Shown here in pieces: positions 1 through 8,791 of a DNA stretch of 64,000 nt (the first letter of the stretch is position 1; each line of letters starts with the position of its first letter). Source of the stretch: Phormidium tenue FACHB-886. Lineage in GTDB: Bacteria; Cyanobacteriota; Cyanobacteriia; Elainellales; Elainellaceae. The translations under genes and the position numbers were made by a program. Below the pieces are notes generated by a model. The model was not told the origin of the DNA. It did not search any database and saw only the letters and a program-made list of their open reading frames with translations. The DNA is taken from assembly GCF_014764505.1 (NCBI RefSeq), contig NZ_JACXWX010000004.1, forward strand, positions 300,840 to 364,839, written 5' to 3'.

Positions 1-1333
1 CGCGCTTGTCGCTTAGCAAAATTCGATTGCTGGGATCAGGGGCTTGCTCTGTAATGTGAAAGACTTCATAGCAGGCAAACTGTTGTTCTTTGTTAGGCAA
101 TTCAGACCAGCCGCCTGTGTCTAGTCCGTAGGGGAAGTGAATACGCTGCTTTTGTCTCCACTGGAAGTAAGCAAGATCATCAACGCCAGTCAGTAGATTG
201 CCGAAGTGACCGAGCAGGTTTTTGGGAAGTTGTTTTGTGCGAATGGCTTTTTTAAGCGCTTGGGCAGATTTGATTGTTTCAGAGCGGTAGCGCTTGCCCT
301 CTGGAAATAACATCCGCAGCGGATTGTGCTGATACCAGGCTGGACGCGGAAAGATGGCGGCATTAATGTTCATCAGCTTCTCGCGCCGCATTACTGCCTC
401 ACTCAGGACAGGCTTGCCGATTACCTTCGTGCCGTTGACCCAGTGGGCATCGTAGAACGACAATTTGTTGATAAATTTTCGATCGGTAGGATACAAAATA
501 CCCGATCGCACGAGCGGGTGATCCATGTAGTAGCGACCCACTACATCGTTCTGGTTGCCCAAGCCCTTTGGATTCACCTTGTCTGAGAGCAGCAGCAAAC
601 GGGCGTTTTCAATCGTTCCCATCGCCAAAACCACAATCTTGGCAGATACCCAGAACTCATTGCCTGCCAGCGTAGCAACTCGCACCCGCTTCACCGTTTG
701 CGCTAGCTCATCTGACTCTAGCTCCGTCGCCGTCGCGTATAAACAAATCGTCACATTGTTTGATTGTTCAATCTTCTGACGATAGTCCTTCAAGAAAATA
801 TCACGCTTGCCGAACTGATACATACGGTTTGTGACGCGATCGCCATCAAACGGTAGCGCCTTTGCTTGCTCGGTCTCCCAAGCTGAAACTTCATAGTTAT
901 AAGGACCTGTTTGGCAGAAGGCATGGGCGCGCTCATAAAAGGGATCGAGCGTTTCTTTGCCAAACGACCAACCGCTATTAGGAACCCAGTCCCGCTTCTC
1001 GAAATCGAGCGGGTCTAGCGTTACGTAGCGTACGCCGCGATCCCCACCGGGATTGTTGTTCTGCATCCAGATATTCCACTGGTGCGAGGTTCCTCCAAAC
1101 TGGCGCGTCCGCATGTACTGTGCACCGGGGTAAGCATCGCCTGTTGTGGTGCCGTCTGCCAGCGACTGAACTGCCTCGTCTGGCTCCAGTCCGCCGGTTT
1201 CCAGTAGGCAAACCCGAAAGTCTTGCCCAGCAAATTCGGTAGCAAGGGTGATCCCGGCAGGCCCAGCTCCAATGATGCAGACCTCAGTATCGATTGTTTC
1301 TCCGGCAGTTACGCGGCGTGCATCAATCATCAT
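1..1333 (-). CDS. GMC-family FAD oxidoreductase, 3' end outside window
   Basis: This frame stays open from an ATG at 1333 to the left edge, about 444 codons, so the C-terminus is missing. The N-terminus reads TEVCIIGAGPAGITLATEF, a Rossmann FAD-binding motif (GxGxxG), followed by an acidic strand end (CLLETGG). A GGTSHQWN segment near residue 90 is typical of GMC or glucose/choline-oxidase-like enzymes, and GTIENARLLLLS near residue 235 is the usual second FAD-contact motif. The family oxidises alcohols or sugars using FAD. The catalytic His/Asn pair would lie beyond the window. A GGAGG ribosome-binding site sits 12 nt upstream of 1333; an adjacent ATG at 1330 is possible. The substrate is unknown. 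Confidence 0.88.
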   Translation of the reverse strand, partial: MMIDARRVTAGETIDTEVCIIGAGPAGITLATEFAGQDFRVCLLETGGLEPDEAVQSLADGTTTGDAYPGAQYMRTRQFGGTSHQWNIWMQNNNPGGDRGVRYVTLDPLDFEKRDWVPNSGWSFGKETLDPFYERAHAFCQTGPYNYEVSAWETEQAKALPFDGDRVTNRMYQFGKRDIFLKDYRQKIEQSNNVTICLYATATELESDELAQTVKRVRVATLAGNEFWVSAKIVVLAMGTIENARLLLLSDKVNPKGLGNQNDVVGRYYMDHPLVRSGILYPTDRKFINKLSFYDAHWVNGTKVIGKPVLSEAVMRREKLMNINAAIFPRPAWYQHNPLRMLFPEGKRYRSETIKSAQALKKAIRTKQLPKNLLGHFGNLLTGVDDLAYFQWRQKQRIHFPYGLDTGGWSELPNKEQQFACYEVFHITEQAPDPSNRILLSDKR

Positions 1334-1668
1334 CGTGAGGAAAAGCCTCCTATGAACATGGGTAGAGTGAGGTAGGGGGTCAGTTGCAGAAGCTTTGTAA
1401 GGGCTTCTAGCAAGAGACTTCAGCGCTTTTACTGAAGCTCAGGAAAATCTCAGAAGGTGGCTTGCTCTGGAGAACCGATGACAATTGACTGACATAACAA
1501 TTCACTGACAATCCACCCTGATGCTGCTTAAACTCTAGCGCTGCCAGCATAAAGAGATGATGTAGTCCATTTAAGGTTTCCGAGAAATCCCATAGTAAAA
1601 CAACAGGGCAATCGCGATTGCTCTATATTGCCCTGCAAACCTGCCTAAATCGCTCTGCAAACCTTACC
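1334..1668. other. Intergenic stretch upstream of the GMC gene
   Basis: This 335-bp stretch has no convincing gene. It holds the hairpin that ends the TIR-like gene (1604-1635) and, nearer the GMC start, imperfect repeats of CAATT(C/G)ACTGACA around 1482-1512 that may belong to the promoter or an operator of the oxidoreductase gene. No -10 box was assigned. Confidence 0.5.
1604..1635 (-). terminator. Putative intrinsic terminator after the TIR-like gene
   Basis: Nine-bp arms CAGGGCAAT and ATTGCCCTG enclose a 14-nt loop. Read on the minus strand, the stem is followed by GTTGTTTT. It lies about 34 bp past the stop of the minus-strand gene ending at 1669. The loop also contains a smaller HIP1-like self-complementary core. 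Confidence 0.5.
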
Positions 1669-2433
1669 TTAAAACAAGTTAAACCGCTGGAGCTGCCCCT
1701 CGATCGCCTGTGGCAGCACTTTATGCAAATCAGTTTTGTTGCGGAACGATAGACGATTGCCACTGGGTAAGTCAAATGGGAATTGCCCGCCTACTTCCGA
1801 TCGCTCCATGTGGGCCAATAAAAGCTGCTCAATCCGCTTACATTGCAAGGCATAGCCTACTTCGACGCAGACCTTGGGGCTAGGGATCGGCTGGGGTGGA
1901 TTGCTGTTTAGCTGCAGGATAGGCGTGCCATCAGCAATAAACAGCAGGCTTTTGCGGATCTTCCGCATGAGGGCACTGTTGAGACGGATGGGGCTATCGG
2001 TGAGGCGGTGCGATTCTTCCAGCGTCAGCGGGAGGCGCGATCGCTTATTTATCCGTTCAAGGATGGCTTGCAGCTCCTCGCGCAGTAGCTCGCTCGAGTC
2101 GGGATAGTCCGTTTGGTAGCAGAAGAAAATGATTGGATCGAGAGCGGCCATTACCTCACGCTTAGTGAAGTAGATTTCGTGGCTAATTAGATCAATGTTT
2201 GAGATGGCATAGCCACCACTGCCTTCAACATAAAACTCGACGGCTTCTCCTTCCAAATAACGCTGAAACCAATTGCTTTTTTTAACTTCATCACTGTCTT
2301 CTAGGAAGTCAGCCCGAAGCGCTGATTTTAGCAGGCTATTTTTACTCAGGCGCAGATCGTGCGGACGTTTCTCTAATTCGCGGATGGGTTCGTATTCTTG
2401 AATGTACCAAGCTTTCAGCGCGATGATTGCCAT
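1669..2433 (-). CDS. Orphan TIR-like / nucleoside-deoxyribosyltransferase-fold protein
   Basis: This 254-aa protein has no signal peptide or membrane segment. The C-terminal 155 residues follow the pattern of a stand-alone TIR-like family. A first strand with IFFCYQTDYPDSSELLREEL (about residue 100) resembles the FYSWQSD...ALEKA start of that family. It is followed by LMRKIRKSLLFIADGTPI, then SPKVCVEVGYAL, which matches the PNxxVxxELGYA motif carrying the catalytic-type Glu. Finally FPFDLPSGNRLSF matches the common PFDL..R.I.Y ending. Related proteins act as NAD-cleaving or nucleotide-processing effectors, some in phage defence. The N-terminal 95 residues are unassigned. No partner gene (prophage, CBASS, Thoeris) is adjacent. 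The fold is inferred from motif order only. Confidence 0.6.
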   Translation of the reverse strand: MAIIALKAWYIQEYEPIRELEKRPHDLRLSKNSLLKSALRADFLEDSDEVKKSNWFQRYLEGEAVEFYVEGSGGYAISNIDLISHEIYFTKREVMAALDPIIFFCYQTDYPDSSELLREELQAILERINKRSRLPLTLEESHRLTDSPIRLNSALMRKIRKSLLFIADGTPILQLNSNPPQPIPSPKVCVEVGYALQCKRIEQLLLAHMERSEVGGQFPFDLPSGNRLSFRNKTDLHKVLPQAIEGQLQRFNLF

Positions 2434-3174
2434 GATGCACGTTAGTCTGTCTGTTGAAGGGGGATTGTAGAGCGAGTCTCAGGTTTAAAAGCGATAACAG
2501 CACCCGTTTGAAACAGTCAAGGGATTTCCTCTCTTTATATACATTCTATCCGGAGTTACAGGAATCAGACCATCGTTCACGCTAGCCGATCAATTTCCAG
2601 CAGCTAAAACGATGTAATTACCTTGCAGTGCTCCCTTTAAACTATTAGAGGAAATATTTGTCGTTTCGATCGGATGCTGTTCTTTTTAACCGAGACAGAT
2701 TCAACGGACTGAATAACGAAGTAAACAGTAGTTTGTACCTCATTTACTAAAGGACAGTTAACTCAAGATGAATAACCTTAGAGCTAACAACTGAACCATC
2801 GGCTGTTAAATCTGCCGGAAGCTTTATTCGCTTCATGCTTTTACTATACTTCCTCTAGCTGAAGATGCGCGACCACGACACTAAAGTTTACTTTAATTGA
2901 ACCCTAGCGCTGATTAGTAAAGATAACTCAAAGTTCTTTGAAGTGGTGACGATCGTCTGTGCGGATAAATGTTAAGTCTGGCTCCATATCTGCAGCTGGC
3001 TGTCTAGATTGGACGGGACTAAACCACAGGAGCAGCTTTACTTCAGTGATCCCAATAATGCAAAATGGGAACAGCTAAATTCCTTTACTAGCAGTTTTTG
3101 AAGGCTATACCTTACAAGGTTTCTAAAAATATCTTCTTTATTTCACTCTTTAAGTCAGAATAATACTCTGAGTT
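2434..3174. other. AT-rich intergenic stretch, no gene seen
   Basis: These 741 bp lie between the divergent TIR-like and NUDIX genes. Every frame is broken into short pieces. No tRNA cloverleaf landmarks, transposase motifs or strong hairpins were found. Promoters for both flanking genes must lie here. The long untranslated distance could also hide a small RNA, but nothing in the sequence proves one. Confidence 0.5.
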
Positions 3175-3726
3175 ATGACTCACTCTATTTCCGTAGGCGT
3201 TCCTCACTTTCAAGAGCATGACCGCTTTAATCCAGTCACCTCTAGCGATCGATTGCCTGCAGAAGTGTACGGAGCAGCGCTCGATTACCTAGTTATCGGC
3301 TGTGTTGATTTGGTGTTCACTTGTCAATCGCAGGTGCTGCTTGCGAAGCGCAATCGCCCTCCGCGTGCTTCTTGGTGGCTGATTGGCGGCAGAATGACTG
3401 CAGGCGAGCCTCCAGTGCAGGCAGCAATTCGCAAAGCTGCTGAGGAAGCAAACTTAAAAATGCTATCGCCCGATCGCTTTCAGCTCATTGGCGTTTATTC
3501 TACCTGCTTTGCCAGCCGCTCTCAGCCTCCACAACGCCATGGTTTACACAGTCTCAACATCACCTATCAAATTGAGCTGAGTGAGTTTGAGAAAGACGCG
3601 ATCGACCTGGACCCTTCGGAATATGAAGCTTGGGAATGGGTCGAGCTGGAACAAGTAGGCGATCGGTTAGAAACTTGGGAGCCAATGGACGAAGCATTGC
3701 TGCAAGTTCTCAAGTCTCTTCCCTAA
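3175..3726 (+). CDS. NUDIX hydrolase
   Basis: A 183-aa protein. The NUDIX region is at about residues 55-105: LLAKRNRPPRASWW followed by GGRMTAGEPPVQAAIRKAAEEANL. The consensus box is Gx5Ex7REUxEExGU. Here the first Gly and Glu, the Arg and the paired Glu are present, but the Glu after the Arg is Lys and the late Gly is Asn. The R-x-N-x-P lead-in resembles GDP-mannose-hydrolase-type NUDIX proteins, which tolerate a degenerate box. The family hydrolyses nucleoside diphosphate derivatives with Mg2+. The substrate is not predictable. The gene converges with purK, with three bases between the two stop codons. Confidence 0.82.
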   Translation: MTHSISVGVPHFQEHDRFNPVTSSDRLPAEVYGAALDYLVIGCVDLVFTCQSQVLLAKRNRPPRASWWLIGGRMTAGEPPVQAAIRKAAEEANLKMLSPDRFQLIGVYSTCFASRSQPPQRHGLHSLNITYQIELSEFEKDAIDLDPSEYEAWEWVELEQVGDRLETWEPMDEALLQVLKSLP

Positions 3727-3729
3727 GTT

Positions 3730-4884
3730 TTAAGCTGGATACCAGATCGCCTCTGCCTGCTTTGCCATTGCTGCTGCTGCCGATCGCCCTTCTCCTGCCT
3801 CCAGCCGCAGCGTTACATGCCCCAGCTTGCGTCCCGGACGCGAAACCGACTTGCCATACCAGTAGACATGCGATCGCGGCAATGCCGCCAGCTGCTGCCG
3901 CTTCTCCCAATAATCGCTCTCTACCGCCTCATAGCCCAACAGATTTACCATCACTGCCCCTGCACAATTGAGCACTGGGCTGCCTAATGGCAATCCGCAT
4001 ACCGCTCTTAGCTGCTGTTCAAACTGAGAAGTTTCGCAGGCATCGAGGCTATAGTGACCGGAATTGTGTGTCCGGGGTGCGGTTTCGTTGACCAGCACCC
4101 TGCCATCCTGAGTCAAGAAGAACTCGATGCCCATGATGCCTACATAGTTGAGGTGATTGAGTAGTGTTCTGGCGATCGTCTCCACCTGTTCCACTACTGC
4201 TGCCTCAAACTCCTGCGTCACGAATACCCGCTGGCAAACCTGATTCACCTGCTGCGTCTCCACTACCGGGTACACAACTATCTCGCCATTAGGCGATCGG
4301 GCTGCCATTACTGCCAGTTCACGATCGAAAGGCACAAACTCTTCTAGCAGCCAAGCCTCAGGACGGGGCGGCAGCAGATGGGACTCTAGCGTTTGCTGGT
4401 CTTTCACAACGATCGTACCGCGACCGTCATAGCCAAGCCGCCTCGCCTTTAAAACTACCGGAAACCCAAAAGTAGCAAGGTCTTCCCCTACTGCAACTGC
4501 CATAAACTTCGGTGTAGGTAGTCCTAACTGCTGCAGATAGCTGCGCTGCTCATACTTGTCTAGCAGGGGAACCAGCGATCGTAGCTCCGGATAAAACTGA
4601 GTACCGCGCTGCTCCAAAGCAGACAATCCTGCTAGATCGACAAATTCATTCTCAAATGTGATTAGATCGCAGATTGATGCTAGTTCAGCCGTAGCGTTGG
4701 CATCATCGATCGGCGCATAAACGGTTTGAGTAGCGATTGCCACTGCTGGATCGGTCGGCGCAGATGTTTGGATGGCTAACTGAAGGTTTAGCTTTTGGGC
4801 GGCGGCTGCCATCATCCAGGCTAGCTGTCCTCCCCCAATGATACCGACTCGCTTGATGCTACTCTGCTCAATCGGATTCGTCAT
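3730..4884 (-). CDS. purK: N5-carboxyaminoimidazole ribonucleotide synthase
   Basis: PurK (384 aa) converts AIR, bicarbonate and ATP to N5-CAIR in de novo purine synthesis. The N-terminal pre-ATP-grasp domain starts VGIIGGGQLAWMM. The order FENEFV, then VVLKARRLGYDGRGTIVV (ATP-grasp loop), LLEEFVPFDRELAVMAAR and VNETAPRTHNSGHYSLDA matches PurK throughout. Its ATG overlaps the stop of the JAMM peptidase gene by four bases (ATGA), so translation is probably coupled. It is last in a three-gene minus-strand operon. The length is normal for the family. Confidence 0.95.
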   Translation of the reverse strand: MTNPIEQSSIKRVGIIGGGQLAWMMAAAAQKLNLQLAIQTSAPTDPAVAIATQTVYAPIDDANATAELASICDLITFENEFVDLAGLSALEQRGTQFYPELRSLVPLLDKYEQRSYLQQLGLPTPKFMAVAVGEDLATFGFPVVLKARRLGYDGRGTIVVKDQQTLESHLLPPRPEAWLLEEFVPFDRELAVMAARSPNGEIVVYPVVETQQVNQVCQRVFVTQEFEAAVVEQVETIARTLLNHLNYVGIMGIEFFLTQDGRVLVNETAPRTHNSGHYSLDACETSQFEQQLRAVCGLPLGSPVLNCAGAVMVNLLGYEAVESDYWEKRQQLAALPRSHVYWYGKSVSRPGRKLGHVTLRLEAGEGRSAAAAMAKQAEAIWYPA

Positions 4885-5402
4885 ACGCCATCCTTGCTGA
4901 CCTCGCTAATTGCTTCCGATAGGAACTGATGTTGCTCATCCAAACTCCAGCACTGCAGATCAACCGCTTGGTGTTGCTGCACCGAAACAATTAGATAAGA
5001 ATACTCTGCCCATGCCAGCAGACGATCGCATTCTGAAGGGACGGCAGCATGATCAGGATGTGAATGATAGATACCAATCACTTGAAGCTGCGGCACTGAC
5101 GAGTCTACGCTGGTGCAATCGCGCCCTCTCTTTTGGGCTGCTAGCAGGTCTCGTGGATCGATCCAATAGCGATCGCGTCGGGACGCGGCATCCTGCTGTT
5201 GAGAAGCGCTTGGCAAAATAGCTTGCACAGCCGCATCTGCATCTTCGCTCCAAGCATTTTGGGTTTCGATCACCTCTACCAGGTTCTTTCGGTGGGTTTG
5301 GCGATCAATGGTGCCAAGCAGGATGCCACAGCACTCTTCTGGATAAGCTCGTTCGGCATGAGCAATAATCTGTTGACGATGGATTGCCTGAAGACAAAAC
5401 AT
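4881..5402 (-). CDS. M67-family JAMM/MPN metallopeptidase
   Basis: This 173-aa protein has a complete JAMM site: EECCG (catalytic Glu region, about residue 22) and HSHPDHAAVPSECD (HxHx7SxxD zinc ligands) near residue 115. The strand after it (YSYLIVSV) is also typical. Bacterial members remove C-terminal extensions from ubiquitin-like or sulfur-carrier proteins, or act as cysteine-releasing peptidases. No ThiS/MoaD partner is next to it. It lies 12 bp after the dienelactone hydrolase gene and overlaps purK by four bases, so the three are probably co-transcribed, although no shared pathway is evident. Confidence 0.88.
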   Translation of the reverse strand: MFCLQAIHRQQIIAHAERAYPEECCGILLGTIDRQTHRKNLVEVIETQNAWSEDADAAVQAILPSASQQQDAASRRDRYWIDPRDLLAAQKRGRDCTSVDSSVPQLQVIGIYHSHPDHAAVPSECDRLLAWAEYSYLIVSVQQHQAVDLQCWSLDEQHQFLSEAISEVSKDGV

Positions 5403-5414
5403 AGCTCTAGCTTT

Positions 5415-6074
5415 TTAAGCGATAAGATGCTGCTGGAGGAAAGCAAGCAAGCGATGCCAAGCATCTGCTGCTGCTTGTGCATTGTAAGCTTCAGGACGGC
5501 TGTCATTAAAAAACGCATGACCGGCATCAGTGTAGGTATGCGCTTCGATCGCCCCGCCTGCTTGCCGAATATTACTCTCTAACTGGCGTGCCGCTTCTGG
5601 GGTGACAAAGTCATCCCGCTCACCAAAAAATCCCAGCACTGGCGCTGTCAGCTTGGCAAAATCTGGCTTGACATTGGGATGAATGCCGTAGAAATCGACC
5701 ACCGCACCGATCGACTGGCTCACGGTTGCCGCCAGCAGCGCTAGCTGTCCACCCATGCAGAAGCCAACTACCCCCAATTTTTGGCTAGTCACTGTTTCTT
5801 GCTGCAGCAGAAAATCTGCTGCCTTTTGCAGCTCCTGAGCAGTGCCATCGATGTTTAGCGCCATCAGCATCTGCCCTGCGGCATCGGGCGATTTTGTTGT
5901 CTCTCCGTGAAAGAGGTCAGGTGCAAGAGCCGTGTAGCCCTCTGCTGCGAAGCGATCGGCAACGTCTTTAATGTGCGGCACCAACCCCCACCACTCCTGG
6001 AGAACCAATACTCCTTTGCCGTTTGGCGCTTCTGGAGTCGCCAAATATCCTAACTCTTGAACGTCTGTCCCCAT
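5415..6074 (-). CDS. Dienelactone hydrolase family protein
   Basis: A 219-aa alpha/beta hydrolase without a signal peptide. The catalytic triad of this family is visible: Cys in GFCMGG (about residue 118), Asp in GERDDFV (about 168) and His in DAGHAFFND (about 199). LVLQEWWGLVPHIKDVADRFA at the start matches DLH, including the conserved Glu. The family hydrolyses dienelactones or related esters and thioesters. In cyanobacteria its physiological substrate is generally unknown. It is the first gene of the operon leading into the JAMM peptidase and purK. Confidence 0.9.
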   Translation of the reverse strand: MGTDVQELGYLATPEAPNGKGVLVLQEWWGLVPHIKDVADRFAAEGYTALAPDLFHGETTKSPDAAGQMLMALNIDGTAQELQKAADFLLQQETVTSQKLGVVGFCMGGQLALLAATVSQSIGAVVDFYGIHPNVKPDFAKLTAPVLGFFGERDDFVTPEAARQLESNIRQAGGAIEAHTYTDAGHAFFNDSRPEAYNAQAAADAWHRLLAFLQQHLIA

Positions 6075-6130
6075 TTTAGTCTCCCGTTCGACCCTCTATA
6101 TGATGAAGGGAGTCTGGCGATCGGTCAATC

Positions 6131-7219
6131 TTAGCGCTGACCCTGCTTGTAGCGAGTTGGCAGAGTATTCAGACAACACCGATTGCGCCCTAGTGCTTTA
6201 GCTCGGTAAAGTGCTCGATCGGCTGCTGTAATAAATTCTTCCAGGGTAGAGGGCTGATGCGGCTGCAACCCTACAACGCCCGCACTCAATGTCACATTAC
6301 CTACAGGCGAATTCGCGTGAGGAATTGCTAGTCCTCGCACCTGTTCACAGACAGTCTTGGCAACATGAACCGCCCCTTCTACTTCTGTGTTGGGCAAAAG
6401 AATTGCAAACTCTTCGCCCCCATAGCGAGCCACTAGATCTGCCGGACGTTGGACAGCCTGTTGAATCGCTTGGGCAACTTTTTGAAGACAGCAATCGCCT
6501 TTTTGATGTCCGTAGGTATCGTTATATGTCTTAAAAAAATCAATATCGCACAAGATCAGCGACAGCGGCAGGCGTTCGCGCAGCGTTCGCTGCCATTCTT
6601 GCTCAAGATACTCATCAAATCGACGCCGATTGGCAACGTCAGTCAAGCCATCTACTAAAACAAGGCGCAGCAGCTCTCGGTTGGCTGCCTCTAGCTGCTT
6701 GTTAGTTGCCGTGAGCTGTTGCTGAAGCTGTGATTGCTGAATTAAGCGCCGCATCCGCTGCCGCAGCACTGCAAAATGAACTGGCTTGGTCACAAAATCG
6801 GCTGCGCCTACTCCAAAGGCACGATCGACTGATTCTTGGTCATCTAGCCCAGTGATCATTAAGATTGGCGTAGAGTCACCACCCGGAAGCGCATGCAGTT
6901 GGGCACAGCACTCAAACCCATCCATACCAGGCATTACACCATCCACAAGCACAATGTCTGGCTGAAAGTGGCTATAGAGCCGCAAGCCTTCTATTCCCGT
7001 CTCGGCTTCTACAATGCAATATCCTTCTTTCTCCAACCCAAGCCGCAAATGAATCCGGACGACGGCGTCGTCGTCGATTAGCAAAACTACGACAGGTTGA
7101 GCAAGCGGCTTTATGGTTAATCGTTCTGGGTTCATCCGCTCTAACACTTCCATAGCAGTCTCAGATGAGGGTGGAGGAGTGTAATCAATGTGCCATTGAG
7201 AGACATTCTCACACCCCAA
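6131..7219 (-). CDS. Response regulator with GGDEF output (diguanylate cyclase)
   Basis: The 362 aa comprise a REC domain (about 40-160; acidic pair LLIDDD, phospho-acceptor in VLVDGVMPG, Lys in FVTKP), a helical linker rich in Gln/Leu (about 165-195), and a GGDEF domain (about 195-350). The active-site loop is RYGGEEF, a catalytically competent form. An RPAD motif five residues earlier is a product-inhibition I-site, so c-di-GMP synthesis is probably active and feedback-controlled. It has no kinase next to it. The N-terminal 40 residues before REC are untypical, and internal ATG codons could be the true start. It ends 56 bp before the dienelactone hydrolase start. Confidence 0.93.
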   Translation of the reverse strand: MGCENVSQWHIDYTPPPSSETAMEVLERMNPERLTIKPLAQPVVVLLIDDDAVVRIHLRLGLEKEGYCIVEAETGIEGLRLYSHFQPDIVLVDGVMPGMDGFECCAQLHALPGGDSTPILMITGLDDQESVDRAFGVGAADFVTKPVHFAVLRQRMRRLIQQSQLQQQLTATNKQLEAANRELLRLVLVDGLTDVANRRRFDEYLEQEWQRTLRERLPLSLILCDIDFFKTYNDTYGHQKGDCCLQKVAQAIQQAVQRPADLVARYGGEEFAILLPNTEVEGAVHVAKTVCEQVRGLAIPHANSPVGNVTLSAGVVGLQPHQPSTLEEFITAADRALYRAKALGRNRCCLNTLPTRYKQGQR

Positions 7220-7395
7220 CTGGGATTGCTATGTCACTATGCAACTCATGTCCCCCATACCTATGCTTTAGAATACCCATCTACAAGCGCTAGGACGCAT
7301 CACGCTAACGCACTCCTATGAATACAGACCAGCGCAAAGTAGTACTCTGTAGGCACATAAAATACACCTACGCAAGATTTTCAATTTTAATCAGC

Positions 7396-7959
7396 TCAAC
7401 TAGTGCTTTGAGGGGAGCTAATCAAAGCAACTTCCACCTGTTCCTCGTCGAGTTGAGCCAGTTCCACTCGCAGTCCCGGACCAAAAAACCGCTCAATTTT
7501 CTCGCGCTTGTGCTGCCACTCGTCGAAAGTGATCATCGGCGACTCAAACTCCAGCACCAACGTATAAGCATCCTGACGCTTCTCCTCGTAGATTCCTGAG
7601 AGTACCGGGCGTTCCTCATCGGTGGGGCTTAAGCCTAAATATTCCAGGGTGCTGTCTAGGTGCGCTTCTTGACCGTAGCGGTAGCGGGTCACATCCTTAC
7701 GAATTTGATTTTGCGTGTCAGTTGCCTGCTCTTCTCGTAGCGTCAGCACCTCTGGGGATGTAGGCTGCATGAACGGCACAGGCTTTAATTCGGCTGCTTT
7801 TAGCGCCAACCCGCCCAGAAGGAGAGGAATGCCGTAGAAAAACCCAACTAAGTTTAAGGTAGGGTTGCCAGTGGCATAAGCAACAAAGCCAGTGATGGAA
7901 AGAATTCCGCCTATCACTAAGCCAACGGCTCCTAGCGGAATTTGGCGTAACATGTTCAT
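7396..7959 (-). CDS. DUF2854 membrane protein conserved in cyanobacteria and chloroplasts
   Basis: The body begins MNMLRQIPLGAVGLVIGG and has two closely spaced hydrophobic helices (about residues 8-30 and 35-55: IPLLLGGLALKAAEL), followed by a charged soluble domain containing TRYRYGQEAHLDSTLEYLGL. This matches the DUF2854 family, which cyanobacteria share with plant plastids. Its function is unknown. I chose the ATG at 7959; an ATG at 7953 is equally likely. The frame is open upstream to a GTG at 8004, but those 15 residues look non-native and lack a ribosome-binding site. The gene is divergent from the small ORF at 8085. Confidence 0.85.
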   Translation of the reverse strand: MNMLRQIPLGAVGLVIGGILSITGFVAYATGNPTLNLVGFFYGIPLLLGGLALKAAELKPVPFMQPTSPEVLTLREEQATDTQNQIRKDVTRYRYGQEAHLDSTLEYLGLSPTDEERPVLSGIYEEKRQDAYTLVLEFESPMITFDEWQHKREKIERFFGPGLRVELAQLDEEQVEVALISSPQSTS

Positions 7960-8084
7960 GGGGTTCAGTTTGCGAGTCGAGCAGCCTACTTGACAATTAT
8001 TCACTATCTTGGGAACAGGTGCGGAGAATCCCTCACCGATCGTCTCATTAGATTTAGATGCGGAGCTAAACCGGAGCCAAACCT

Positions 8085-8270
8085 ATGTCAAACCTACAAG
8101 ATGCCCAAGCACTGCGCGATCGCTTCAAGCTGATCCAAAGTAAGCGCGACTCCCTAGTTCGTTTGCTAGAACAGCCCAACCTGGGCACCCTGCGAATTGA
8201 CGTGAGCCAAGCGCTAGACGAGATGGATGACCTGATCGAAGAATTTGAGCGAACCTTCCCAGAAGGATAA
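8085..8270 (+). CDS. Small coiled-coil-like hypothetical protein
   Basis: A 61-aa acidic, helix-rich protein (LRDRFKLIQSKRDSLVRLLE ... LDEMDDLIEEFERTF) with heptad-like hydrophobic spacing and no Cys. A GGAGCC ribosome-binding site precedes the ATG. Codon use and HIP1 content resemble the neighbouring genes, so it is probably real. No function is assignable; short helical proteins of this kind often act as adaptors. It is followed by a hairpin at 8316-8348. Confidence 0.7.
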   Translation: MSNLQDAQALRDRFKLIQSKRDSLVRLLEQPNLGTLRIDVSQALDEMDDLIEEFERTFPEG

Positions 8271-8315
8271 GCCCTTCGTACTTTGTACTTCTTTAAAGTT
8301 ATCCATCCGCTCAAA

Positions 8316-8348
8316 GCTTTGTGGGCAGGCAAAGTCTACCCACAAAGC
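8316..8348 (+). terminator. Hairpin after the 61-aa ORF, possible terminator
   Basis: Perfect 10-bp arms GCTTTGTGGG / CCCACAAAGC surround a 13-nt loop, 45 bp after the stop of the small ORF. There is no strong T run, so it may be a weak terminator or an RNA-stabilising stem ahead of the ferredoxin gene. Confidence 0.45.
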
Positions 8349-8431
8349 CCTAAGCAGATCCTTAATCTGCTATAGGTAGAAAGCTGAAAGATTTTCCTGC
8401 GCGATTGGGAGCGCTTGCCAAGGAACCGTCT

Positions 8432-8767
8432 ATGTCGAACACTTACACCGTTGAAATTCACCACCAGGGCGATACCCACGTCCTGTCGATTCCAGAACAC
8501 GAAACGATTTTGTCTGCTGCCCAAGCCGCAGGGATAGATTTGCCATACTCCTGTAGCGCTGGTGTCTGTACTACTTGTTCTGCTCTAATCACTGAAGGGA
8601 CAGTCGACCAAACAGACGGCATGGGCGTTAGTCCGGCTTTGCAAGCTCAAGGCTATGCGCTGCTTTGCGTTGCCTACCCCCGATCGAACATCAAGCTAGA
8701 AACTGAACAGGAAGATACTGTGTATCGCTTGCAATTTGGTCAGTTTCAGGAGGGCAAGACAAAGTAG
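8432..8767 (+). CDS. Plant-type 2Fe-2S ferredoxin
   Basis: This 111-aa electron carrier has the cluster ligands CSAGVCTTC and a fourth Cys 29 residues later in YALLCVAYP, the plant-type spacing CxxxxCxxCx29C. It carries about 12 more C-terminal residues than photosynthetic PetF, and its sequence near the cluster differs (SAGVCTTCSALI), so it is probably a minor ferredoxin paralogue with a dedicated partner. I start at ATG 8432, preceded by AAGGAACC; the same frame is open 27 bases further upstream without a better site. It lies 24 bp before the next small ORF and may be co-transcribed with it. Confidence 0.92.
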   Translation: MSNTYTVEIHHQGDTHVLSIPEHETILSAAQAAGIDLPYSCSAGVCTTCSALITEGTVDQTDGMGVSPALQAQGYALLCVAYPRSNIKLETEQEDTVYRLQFGQFQEGKTK

Positions 8768-8791
8768 GGTGCTTGATTTACGAGTTGGTTT

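Noticed and set aside
7318..7599. 93-codon plus-strand ORF opposite the DUF2854 gene
   Set aside because: It mostly lies antisense to a clearly conserved gene, and its protein has low-complexity Ser/Leu composition.
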